A stretch of 5,361 nucleotides of DNA, taken from NCBI GenBank assembly GCA_021789795.1, contig JAJYJA010000163.1, positions 1-5,361 of the forward strand, given 5' to 3'. Source of the stretch: Deltaproteobacteria bacterium (GTDB lineage: Bacteria; Desulfobacterota; Desulfobulbia; Desulfobulbales; VMSU01). The notes beneath the pieces are model-generated. The model had not been told where the DNA came from and searched no databases. It worked only from the letters and a program-made list of their open reading frames with translations. The position numbers and the translations under genes were made by a program. Below, in pieces: positions 1-5,361 of this stretch. How positions within the stretch are numbered: the first letter of the stretch is position 1; each line of letters starts with the position of its first letter.

Positions 1-14
1 TTTTCGGTCAACTG

Positions 15-29
15 ATCCCCATCGGGGAT
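15..29. other. small hairpin in the acsE leader
   Basis: ATCCCC at 15-20 and GGGGAT at 24-29 form a perfect 6-bp stem around a 3-base loop, about 43 bases before the acsE start. No T-run follows it, so it is not a convincing intrinsic terminator. It could be the remains of an upstream gene end or a minor leader structure. I see no confident promoter in positions 1-57, and the window begins too close to judge the upstream gene. Confidence 0.3.
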
Positions 30-57
30 GGACATACTTTATCCTCAAATGAACATC

Positions 58-63
58 AAGGAG
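58..63 (+). promoter_or_regulatory. Shine-Dalgarno site of acsE
   Basis: AAGGAG lies 9 bases before the ATG at 73, a near-ideal sequence and distance for the anti-Shine-Dalgarno of 16S rRNA. It fixes the acsE start. It also stands out because aroG, lptF and the HsdR_N-like gene have no comparable site. Confidence 0.85.
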
Positions 64-72
64 AACTAAAAC

Positions 73-966
73 ATGAGCCAGATCAAACCAATCGCAGAGA
101 GCATCAACATCATGGGCAAGCGCAGCGGCACCGCCATGAAGGCCCGCGAGGCCGGCCCCATCCAGGAGATGGCCCGCGAGGAAGCCAAGGCCGGGGCCGC
201 CTTCCTGGATCTAAACATCGGCCCGGCCCGCAAGGACGGCACCGAGCTGATGCCCTGGGTGGTGGAGACGGTGCAGGCGGTGGTCGATACCCCCTTGTGC
301 CTGGACACCACCAACCCCGACGCCATGACCGCCGGCTTCAAGGTGGTGAAGAACAAGACCGGGGCCTTGATGAACTCCATCTCTGCCCAGCCGGAGCGGA
401 TGCAGCGGCTGATCCCGGTGGCCGCCGAGGCGGGCTGCAACGTGGTGGCCCTGCTCTGGGGGCCGGACGGGATGCCCCGCGACTCCAACGAACGGGCCGC
501 GATGGCGGTGGATTTGATGATGGCCCTGGCCGAGGCCGGCATCCCCAACGAGAAGATGTTTTTCGACCCCATCGCCACCCCCATCACCCTGGGCTGCGAC
601 CAGATCAACTCCGGGCTGGAGTTTTTGGCCATGCTTGAGGACATCGCCCCGGGCGCCAACTCCACCATCGGCCTGTCCAACGTCTCCAACGGGGTGGCCG
701 AGCACCTGCGGAAATACCTGGATCGCACCTACCTGATCATGCTGATGAAGCACGGGCTAAAGAGCGCGATCGTCAACTCCTACGACCCGGAGCTGATGGC
801 CATCGCCACCGGCCAGCGGCAGAACCTGATCGAGCTGGTCTTCGGGATGATCGACGGCCACGACCCCGACCCGGCCAAGCTCTCCCCGGTGGAGCTGGAG
901 CACTACAAGACCTACAACGTCCTGACCGGCAAGTCGGTGTTTTCCGAGTCCTGGCTGACGCTGTGA
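73..966 (+). CDS. acsE: Methyltetrahydrofolate:corrinoid/iron-sulfur protein methyltransferase (AcsE-like)
   Basis: This 297-residue protein belongs to the pterin-binding (dihydropteroate synthase-like) TIM-barrel family. AcsE moves the methyl group of 5-methyltetrahydrofolate to the cobalt of the corrinoid iron-sulfur protein (AcsCD), linking the methyl branch of the Wood-Ljungdahl pathway to acetyl-CoA synthase in the cytoplasm; in sulfate reducers the pathway can run towards acetyl-CoA synthesis or oxidation. Visible motifs in order: AESIN (residues 8-12, the family's GERIN strand), DLNIGPA (46-52), LCLDTTN (75-81), LMNS (99-102), FFDP (163-166) and GLSNVSNG (200-207). Asp78, Asn101, Asp165 and Asn203 line up with the pterin-contacting Asp75, Asn96, Asp160 and Asn199 that I recall for the Moorella enzyme. 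It is about 35 residues longer than that enzyme, mainly in a C-terminal tail (about 262-297). The start is set by the Shine-Dalgarno site at 58-63. No acsCD or metF is in view. A free-standing methyltransferase for another corrinoid protein is the main alternative. Confidence 0.9.
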   Translation: MSQIKPIAESINIMGKRSGTAMKAREAGPIQEMAREEAKAGAAFLDLNIGPARKDGTELMPWVVETVQAVVDTPLCLDTTNPDAMTAGFKVVKNKTGALMNSISAQPERMQRLIPVAAEAGCNVVALLWGPDGMPRDSNERAAMAVDLMMALAEAGIPNEKMFFDPIATPITLGCDQINSGLEFLAMLEDIAPGANSTIGLSNVSNGVAEHLRKYLDRTYLIMLMKHGLKSAIVNSYDPELMAIATGQRQNLIELVFGMIDGHDPDPAKLSPVELEHYKTYNVLTGKSVFSESWLTL

Positions 967-972
967 CTTTTT

Positions 973-1096
973 CAGGAGACAGGGGACAGGAAACAGGATA
1001 CAGGGCAAAAGACATTCGTCGTCTTTCGTTCGTCCCGGCGCTCATCCGCTCCGTCCTGCCCCTCCCTGTCACCTGTTTCCTGTCCCCTGTCTCCTG
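973..1096. repeat. Inverted repeat of 7-base units with perfect 25-base arms
   Basis: The left arm (973-997) and right arm (1072-1096) are exact reverse complements over 25 bases. Each arm is a tandem array of degenerate heptamers. On the left these are AGACAGG, GGACAGG, AAACAGG and ATACAGG (977-1004). On the right they are CCTGTCA, CCTGTTT, CCTGTCC and CCTGTCT, followed by CCTG (1065-1096). The complementarity continues imperfectly inward to about 1005 and 1064. The interior of about 60 bases is pyrimidine-rich on the + strand and has no gene. The element fills nearly the whole gap between the acsE stop at 966 and the ATG at 1097, and its last base touches that ATG. It has no T-run, so it is not an ordinary terminator. 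The layout suggests a dispersed intergenic repeat or small non-autonomous mobile element; which one is unknown. Confidence 0.85.
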
Positions 1097-1675
1097 ATGC
1101 CTGAAATTCCCTCCCATCACCTGATTTACGGGCATCTTAGCGATTACCTGACCGGCGAGGCCCTGGTCGATACCGATGACGAGCGGTATCGCCAGGGCTT
1201 GTCGCGGTTGATGGTGGAGGAGCGGGGCTACCGGCGCGAGGAGTTGCAGCCCCGCCGCAAGATCGAGACCCTGTTCGCCAACAACTTCGTGACCAGCGTC
1301 ATCGAGCTGGTGGTCAGTCTTGAAGGCCGGCGGCTGCTGCTCCTGCGTTACGGCCCCGGCTCGTTGGTGACTAGGGAGCGCCCGGCCCTGGCCGCGGCCC
1401 GGGTGCTGGAGCCGGAGGGCGTCATCCCCTACGCGGTGGTGACCAACGGCCGGGACGCCGAGTTGCTCGACACCTGGTCAGGCAAGGTCATGGCCACCGG
1501 TCTGGCCGCCATCCCCAGCCGCGAGCAGGCCTTGTCCCTGCTCGCCACGGCCCGGTTCGCACCCCTGCCGGAAGGCCCTCAGCGTCAGCTGGAGCTCAGG
1601 ATCCTAAACGCCTACGACCAGGAGGTCTGCTGCGCCGGCGGCCCCTGCGCCCTGCCTCAGGCCCGGGAGGGCTGA
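1097..1675 (+). CDS. Small HsdR N-terminal-like protein, probably catalytically inactive
   Basis: This 192-residue soluble protein resembles the N-terminal domain of type I restriction subunit HsdR (HSDR_N_2 family), found as stand-alone small proteins in many Desulfobacterota. Family-like features are DTDDERYRQGLSRLMVEERGY (starting at residue 25, region 25-45), the core strand pair IELVVSLEGRRLLLLRY (69-85) and YAVVTNGRDAELLDTWSG (112-129). A working PD-(D/E)xK nuclease would have Asp on the first strand and Glu-x-Lys on the second. Here the first strand offers only Glu70 and the second reads LLRYGPG (82-88), so the catalytic triad seems lost. The C-terminus has three cysteines (178, 179, 184). 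There is no helicase domain and no hsdM or hsdS nearby, so it is not a restriction system. ATG 1097 is the only plausible start: it gives the usual short lead before the helix, and the upstream in-frame codons lack ATG or GTG. It has no Shine-Dalgarno site because an inverted-repeat arm ends at the start codon. Its role is unknown. Confidence 0.72.
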   Translation: MPEIPSHHLIYGHLSDYLTGEALVDTDDERYRQGLSRLMVEERGYRREELQPRRKIETLFANNFVTSVIELVVSLEGRRLLLLRYGPGSLVTRERPALAAARVLEPEGVIPYAVVTNGRDAELLDTWSGKVMATGLAAIPSREQALSLLATARFAPLPEGPQRQLELRILNAYDQEVCCAGGPCALPQAREG

Positions 1676-1692
1676 GGGGAGGCCAGGGAATT

Positions 1693-1846
1693 TTGATGGC
1701 GTCGCAAAAAGTCCGATCTACTGCGTTGCGTGGCGGTTTGGCTCGTTCGGCATACCTTATGTATGGCCTCCTCGCCAAACGCACCCCGCGCCTTGTATAT
1801 CGGCCCTTTTGCTTAGCCATCGGCTGCCTTTTTGCGAGCCCATCAA
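1693..1846. repeat. MITE/REP-like palindromic element with a duplicated right end
   Basis: The outer arms 1693-1711 and 1828-1846 are complementary at 17 of 19 positions, the only mismatch being a CG/GC swap. Inside, 1707-1721 pairs with 1795-1810 (about 12 pairs with a bulge), GTTTGGC at 1736-1742 pairs with GCCAAAC at 1774-1780, and CATAC at 1751-1755 pairs with GTATG at 1761-1765 around a 5-base tip. The whole element can therefore fold into one long imperfect hairpin. The right end carries the arm motif twice, TTTTGCTTAGCCATC (1807-1821) and TTTTTGCGAGCCCATC (1829-1844), and both complement the left arm. I recall similar GATGG...TCGCAAAAAG repeats in Desulfobacterota genomes, but cannot confirm copies elsewhere. 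It has no transposase gene. It fills most of the 224-base gap between the HsdR_N-like gene and aroG, and may also block read-through or shape aroG transcription. Confidence 0.8.
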
Positions 1847-1858
1847 TTTTAGCTTGCT

Positions 1859-1891
1859 AACCACCTGCCGCCCAAACAACCCCCAGTGGTT
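1859..1891 (+). other. possible stem-loop just before aroG
   Basis: AACCACCTG (1859-1867) can pair with CAGTGGTT (1884-1891), giving 8 pairs with one bulged C around a loop of 16 bases. It ends 8 bases before the aroG ATG, where a ribosome site would sit, and no clear Shine-Dalgarno sequence is present. It could modulate translation or be chance; there is no leader peptide with Trp, Phe or Tyr codon runs to suggest classical attenuation. Confidence 0.25.
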
Positions 1892-1899
1892 TTCACGCC

Positions 1900-3243
1900 A
1901 TGACTGAACATACCTGGAGCAAATCAAGCTGGCGGGACTTCCCGGCCTGGCAGCAGCCCAACTGGCCGGATTCCGCGCGCCTGGCCGAGGCGCTGGCCAC
2001 CCTGGGCCGGCTGCCGCCCTTGGTCTTCGCCGGCGAGATCCGCACCTTGAAGAAGATGCTGGCCCAGGCGGTGACGGGCCGGGCCTTCCTGCTCCAGGGC
2101 GGCGACTGCGCCGAGGACTTCGCCAACTGCACCGCCCCCGGCATCCGCGAGACCTTGAAGGTCATCTTGCAGATGGCGGTTGTCCTCTCCTACGCCGGCG
2201 GCAAGCCGGTGATCAAGGTGGGCCGGATGGCCGGCCAGTACGCCAAGCCGCGTTCCGCCGACACCGAGCGGGTGGGCGGCATCGACATCCCGAGCTATCG
2301 GGGCGACATGGTCAACAGCCCCGAGCCGACGCTTGCCGCCCGCGCCCCGGACCCGGAGCGGATGGTCAAGGGTTATTACCTGGCCGCCGCCACCATGAAT
2401 ATCCTTCGGGCCTTCACCCGGGGCGGCTACGCCGGCCTGCACCGGGTAAACGCCTGGAACAACGAGTTCGTCAAGACCTCGCCCACCGGCCGCTCCTACG
2501 AGCGCCTGGCCCGCCAGATCGACAACGCCCTGCAATTCATGGAGGTGATCGGCTTCGACACCGACAACCCGATCATCAACGAGGCGAGCTTCTTCACCTC
2601 CCACGAGGCCCTGCTCCTGGGCTACGAGGAGGCCATGACCCGCCAGGACTCCACCACCGGCGGCTGGTACGACTGTAGCGCCCACATGCTGTGGATCGGC
2701 GACCGCACCCGGCAACTCGACGGCGCCCATATCGAGTTCCTCTCCGGGGTGGGCAACCCCATCGGCATGAAGGTCGGGCCCAAGCACGACCTCGAGGAAT
2801 TAAAGCGGATCATCGCCAAGTTGAACCCGGAAAACGAGGCCGGACGGCTGACCATCATCACCCGCTTCGGGGCCGGCCAGATCGAGCGCTACCTGCCTGG
2901 CTTGCTGCGGGAGATGAAGGGCGAGGGCTTCAACCTGGTGTGGAGCTGCGACCCCATGCACGGCAACACCTACACCGCCGAGAGCGGCCACAAGACCAGG
3001 AATTTTAACGAAATTTTGCAGGAGATCCAGGGCTTCTTCGAGATTCACTGGGCCGAGGGCACGGTGCCGGGCGGCATCCACTTCGAGCTGACCGGCAACA
3101 ACGTCACCGAGTGCACCGGCGGGGGCCGCAACATCCTGGATCACAACCTGGCCGAGAACTATCAGACCAACTGCGACCCGCGCCTCAACGCCGAGCAGAG
3201 CCTGGAGATCGCCTTCCAGATCGCGGAGATGCTGCGGAATTAG
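1900..3243 (+). CDS. aroG: Class II 3-deoxy-D-arabino-heptulosonate 7-phosphate (DAHP) synthase
   Basis: This enzyme condenses phosphoenolpyruvate with erythrose 4-phosphate to DAHP, the first committed step of the shikimate pathway to chorismate and aromatic amino acids; it is cytoplasmic and metal-dependent. The 447-residue protein is clearly of the plant/mycobacterial class II type. Motifs in order: FLLQGGDCAEDF (63-74), KVGRMAGQYAKPRS (106-119), TTGGWYDCSAHMLWIGDRTR (252-271), NPIGMKVGPKHD (286-297), TRFGAG (321-326), CDPMHGNTY (350-358), GGIHFELTGNNVTEC (391-405) and NYQTNCDPRLN (420-430). The four metal ligands match the Mycobacterium tuberculosis enzyme as I recall it: Cys70, His354, Glu396 and Asp426 for Cys87, His369, Glu411 and Asp441. 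The length fits the long class II forms rather than the roughly 400-residue ones, so feedback control is possible but not visible. The ATG at 1900 gives the expected N-terminus (SSWRDFPAWQQP), although no Shine-Dalgarno site precedes it. The lptF start lies 18 bases beyond its stop. Confidence 0.96.
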   Translation: MTEHTWSKSSWRDFPAWQQPNWPDSARLAEALATLGRLPPLVFAGEIRTLKKMLAQAVTGRAFLLQGGDCAEDFANCTAPGIRETLKVILQMAVVLSYAGGKPVIKVGRMAGQYAKPRSADTERVGGIDIPSYRGDMVNSPEPTLAARAPDPERMVKGYYLAAATMNILRAFTRGGYAGLHRVNAWNNEFVKTSPTGRSYERLARQIDNALQFMEVIGFDTDNPIINEASFFTSHEALLLGYEEAMTRQDSTTGGWYDCSAHMLWIGDRTRQLDGAHIEFLSGVGNPIGMKVGPKHDLEELKRIIAKLNPENEAGRLTIITRFGAGQIERYLPGLLREMKGEGFNLVWSCDPMHGNTYTAESGHKTRNFNEILQEIQGFFEIHWAEGTVPGGIHFELTGNNVTECTGGGRNILDHNLAENYQTNCDPRLNAEQSLEIAFQIAEMLRN

Positions 3244-3261
3244 GGCCACTTCCGCCTCGCC

Positions 3262-4410
3262 ATGCCTCGCCTTCTTTACTCCTACCTGCTAAGCGAGATC
3301 ACCGCCCCCTTCCTGGGCAGCCTGGTGGTGCTGACTGGGGCGCTCTTTCTGGGGCAGCTCTTGCAGAGCTTCGATCTGGTCTTCACCCTGGGGATCGGCC
3401 TTGCCGACTTCGTCCGCCTGACCCTGTACCTGCTGCCCAAGATGATGATGTTTTCCCTGCCCCTGGCCGGGATGCTGGGGGTCATCCTGGCCTTCAACCG
3501 GCTGGGGGTGGACAACGAGTTTCTGGCCCTGCGGGCCGCCGGGGTGCGGTTGCGGCAGATCATCACCCCGGTGGCGATCTTCGCCCTGGCCGTGAGCCTC
3601 ATGGCCGGTTACTCCACCACCGTGCTCATGCCCCGGGGGCTGCTCAGCCTGGAGGGGCTGATGTTGAAGCTGGCCCGGGAGAAGATCGACCGGAGCGTCC
3701 AGGCGCGGTCGTTCAGCGACAGCCTGGCCGGGATCGTGGCCTACGTCGATCATATCGACATGGAGGACGGCCACTGGCACGGGGTCTATCTCTACGACGG
3801 CCGCGACCCCAAGCGGCCCATGACCGTCACCGCCCGCCGGGCCAAGCTCGCCGCCGATTACGGACAGCTCACCTTGAACCTGCGCCTGGAGGACGGCGCC
3901 ATCGACTACCTGGATCAGGAGTTGTCCCGGCACATCACCTTCAAGACCTACTCCTTAAACCTGCCGGTGACCCTGCCGGCGGGCGGCGTCCAGAAGGGGG
4001 CGGAGAAACCCACCGAGATGACCCAGTCCGAGCTGCTCGCCGCCAGTCGCGAGGCCGGCGACACCATCAAGGGCCGGGAGATGCGGATCGAGTACCACCA
4101 GCGCCTGATCCTGTCCGTCGGTTGCTTTATCCTCACCCTCCTGGGCCTGCCGTTTGCGGCCCGTTCCCGGCCGGGGGCCCGGCCAGTGGCGGTGCCGGTG
4201 GGGCTCTTGGTCTTCTTGTGCTACTACCTGCTCTACAGCCTGGCCGAGACCTTGGCCCGGGAGGGTTTCAAGCCCCTGCCCCTGGCGCTGTGGGTGCCCA
4301 ACGGAATCTTTCTGGCCCTGGCGGTGGGGCTGGTCGCGCGTATGGACCGGGAGTCACTGCTGCCCGGCCTTGACCGGCTGGCCGGGCTCTGGCCCAAGGG
4401 AAGCGATTGA
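3262..4410 (+). CDS. lptF: LPS export ABC transporter permease LptF
   Basis: LptF is one of the two inner-membrane permease subunits of the LptB2FG transporter, which extracts lipopolysaccharide from the inner membrane and passes it to LptC and the LptA bridge. The 382-residue protein has the family layout: three N-terminal hydrophobic segments (about 14-36, 52-80 and 100-120), a periplasmic beta-rich domain (about 125-275), then three C-terminal segments (about 281-300, 308-328 and 338-358). The cytoplasmic stretch FNRLGVDNEFLALRAAGVRL (78-97) is the coupling region facing the LptB ATPase. The FAARSRPGARPV loop (298-309) before the fifth helix is also typical. LptF rather than LptG is chosen from the C-terminal pattern and its position before a second permease. 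No strong Shine-Dalgarno site is visible in the 18-base gap after aroG. Its stop shares one base with the next start, suggesting translational coupling. No membrane segment or key region is missing. Confidence 0.93.
   Translation: MPRLLYSYLLSEITAPFLGSLVVLTGALFLGQLLQSFDLVFTLGIGLADFVRLTLYLLPKMMMFSLPLAGMLGVILAFNRLGVDNEFLALRAAGVRLRQIITPVAIFALAVSLMAGYSTTVLMPRGLLSLEGLMLKLAREKIDRSVQARSFSDSLAGIVAYVDHIDMEDGHWHGVYLYDGRDPKRPMTVTARRAKLAADYGQLTLNLRLEDGAIDYLDQELSRHITFKTYSLNLPVTLPAGGVQKGAEKPTEMTQSELLAASREAGDTIKGREMRIEYHQRLILSVGCFILTLLGLPFAARSRPGARPVAVPVGLLVFLCYYLLYSLAETLAREGFKPLPLALWVPNGIFLALAVGLVARMDRESLLPGLDRLAGLWPKGSD
4396..4403 (+). promoter_or_regulatory. Shine-Dalgarno-like site of lptG inside lptF
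   Basis: AAGGGAAG lies within the last codons of lptF and ends 6 bases before the lptG ATG at 4410. It supports that start and reinitiation by ribosomes finishing lptF. Confidence 0.55.
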
Positions 4411-5361
4411 TGAAGCTCTTGGATCGTTATGTCTTGAGGCAACTTCTGCAACAGTTGTTGCTTATCCTCGGAGCCCTAACCGGCCTCTACCTGTTGGTGG
4501 ATGTCTTCGAGAAGCTCGGGGTCTTCCAGGAGCGCCATCTGCCCCTCTCCCTGGCGGGCCGCTACTTCGCGCTGGAGCTGCCCATGATCCTCGATCAGAT
4601 CGGCCCGGCGGCCCTGCTTCTGGCCGGGGTCATCACCCTGGGGCTGATGATGAACCGCCGGGAGCTGCAATCCCTAAATGCCGCCGGCGTCTCCAAACTC
4701 CGCATCCTGGCGCCCTTCGCCCTGGGGGCCGGCCTCTGCGCCCTGCTCGGCCTGGCGGTGGCCCAGTGGCTGCTGCCGGGTTCTGGTCGGGAGGTGAACC
4801 GCATCTGGCGGCAGGAGGTCAAGGGCGAGCGGCGGGCGGGCACGGTGCGCAACGGGGTGACCTTCTTCCGGGGCCGGCAGGGGATCTACAGCTTCACCAC
4901 CGAGGGCACGAGCCTTAATCAACTGCAGGACTTCCGCTATCAGGAACTGCCGGAGGGAAGGGGGGAGGGCCGCCTGATCTACGCCCAGACCGCCAGTTAC
5001 GCGGACGGGCTCTGGCACCTCGAACATGGCCAGATCCGGGGGGCGGGCGACAACCCGGAGGTGGTGCCCTTTGAGGAAAAAACCCTGACCCTGCCCGAGG
5101 ATGCGGCGGCCTTCTTCGCCCCGGTGATCCTGGATTTTGAGCAGTCGCCCCTAAGTCTCCTTTCCCAGGCCCGGGATCGCGGCAACCCAGGCCGCCGTCA
5201 GGCCTGGCTCGACCTCAACCGGCGACTGTCCTTTCTGCTCCTGGGGCCGCCGCTGCTGGCCCTGGCCCTGCCCTTGATCCTCTGCTTCGAGCGGGGTCGG
5301 AGCGGGGTCAACCTGGCCCTGGCGGTGCCGGTCTGCGCCGGTCTGGCCTTTTTGGTCTGGG
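4410..5361 (+). CDS. lptG: LPS export ABC transporter permease LptG (3' end beyond window)
   Basis: LptG is the partner of LptF in the LptB2FG lipopolysaccharide extractor of the inner membrane. The reading frame stays open for 317 codons to the window edge with no stop; the usual length is near 355-365 residues, so roughly the last 40 are missing, mainly the sixth membrane segment. The N-terminus MKLLDRYVLRQLL (1-13) matches the family's LDRY start. Hydrophobic segments lie at about 12-33, 55-80 and 100-122, then a periplasmic beta-rich domain (about 125-265), then 271-290 and 298-317. The coupling stretch MMNRRELQSLNAAGVSKLRI (80-99) contacts LptB, and AQWLLPGSGREVNR (118-131) is the typical exit from the third helix. 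The ATG overlaps the lptF stop by one base (A4410), with a ribosome site at 4396-4403. The periplasmic domain includes a Gly/Glu/Arg loop (LPEGRGEG, 180-187) with no obvious special meaning. Confidence 0.92.
   Translation, partial: MKLLDRYVLRQLLQQLLLILGALTGLYLLVDVFEKLGVFQERHLPLSLAGRYFALELPMILDQIGPAALLLAGVITLGLMMNRRELQSLNAAGVSKLRILAPFALGAGLCALLGLAVAQWLLPGSGREVNRIWRQEVKGERRAGTVRNGVTFFRGRQGIYSFTTEGTSLNQLQDFRYQELPEGRGEGRLIYAQTASYADGLWHLEHGQIRGAGDNPEVVPFEEKTLTLPEDAAAFFAPVILDFEQSPLSLLSQARDRGNPGRRQAWLDLNRRLSFLLLGPPLLALALPLILCFERGRSGVNLALAVPVCAGLAFLVW

Noticed and set aside
66..728. Long antisense open frame opposite acsE (220 codons), plus another at 211-753
   Set aside because: These are mirror frames of a GC-rich gene with third-position G/C bias. 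The products are low-complexity and resemble no family, while the + strand frame carries clear AcsE motifs.
973..1096. CRISPR array or intrinsic terminator
   Set aside because: The units are 7 bases with no spacers, and the arms are inverted rather than direct. The loop of about 74 bases and lack of a T-run do not fit a terminator.
773..1135. Antisense frame of 120 codons through the heptamer repeat
   Set aside because: It is driven by the repeat and by the antisense of acsE, with no family resemblance.
1097..1675. Part of a type I restriction-modification system
   Set aside because: Only an N-terminal-like domain is present, without helicase motifs, methylase or specificity genes, and the nuclease residues appear lost.
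1696..1860. A 54-codon + strand frame (start MASQKVRS) across the palindromic element, and an antisense frame at 1596-1820
   Set aside because: Both are translations of the palindrome itself. Their ends coincide with the repeat, there is no ribosome site, and such frames are common false gene calls in repeats of this kind.
3111..4373. Long + strand frame of 420 codons overlapping aroG and lptF
   Set aside because: The product is rich in Pro, Arg, Gly and Ala with no domain signal. It is an out-of-frame shadow of lptF, which has strong membrane and family features.
4154..4918. A + strand frame of 254 codons across the lptF/lptG junction
   Set aside because: It competes with the true lptG frame, which starts at 4410 with the LDRY motif and runs open to the window end. 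The alternative product is compositionally biased and unrecognisable.
4410..5361. Frameshifted or truncated lptG
   Set aside because: The frame is continuous and normal in domain order; it is cut only by the window edge.

Overview
This window comes from a GC-rich bacterial chromosome. GC looks to be in the 60s percent, but I did not count it. The best guess is an anaerobic, Gram-negative Desulfobacterota member (deltaproteobacterial sulfate or sulfur metaboliser, Desulfobulbales-like). Three things point there: a Wood-Ljungdahl methyltransferase, a lipopolysaccharide-export permease pair (so an outer membrane is present), and repeat elements of a style I associate with that phylum. The taxonomic call is inference from gene content and remembered family sequences, not from a search.

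Layout: all five genes are on the + strand. Positions 1-72 are a short leader with a small hairpin and a strong Shine-Dalgarno site. Positions 73-966 encode an AcsE-type methyltetrahydrofolate:corrinoid/iron-sulfur protein methyltransferase. Positions 967-1096 are a gap filled by a striking inverted repeat, whose two 25-base arms match perfectly and are built from 7-base units. Its right arm ends on the base before the next start codon. Positions 1097-1675 encode a small HsdR-N-terminal-like protein whose nuclease motif looks degenerate. Positions 1676-1899 hold a second, unrelated palindromic element of about 155 bp that resembles a MITE or REP repeat and has a duplicated right end. Positions 1900-3243 encode a class II DAHP synthase. 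After 18 bases come lptF (3262-4410) and lptG (from 4410, cut by the window end), which overlap by one base.

Functionally there are three separate themes. AcsE carries one-carbon units in the acetyl-CoA pathway. The DAHP synthase makes the first committed metabolite of aromatic amino acid synthesis. LptF and LptG form the inner-membrane permease that, with LptB, drives lipopolysaccharide extraction. The close spacing suggests the DAHP synthase gene and lptFG may be cotranscribed. The acsE and HsdR_N-like genes are each separated from their downstream neighbour by a repeat. I see no complete novel system. The most interesting material is the two non-coding repeat elements and the apparently catalytically dead HsdR_N-like protein between them.
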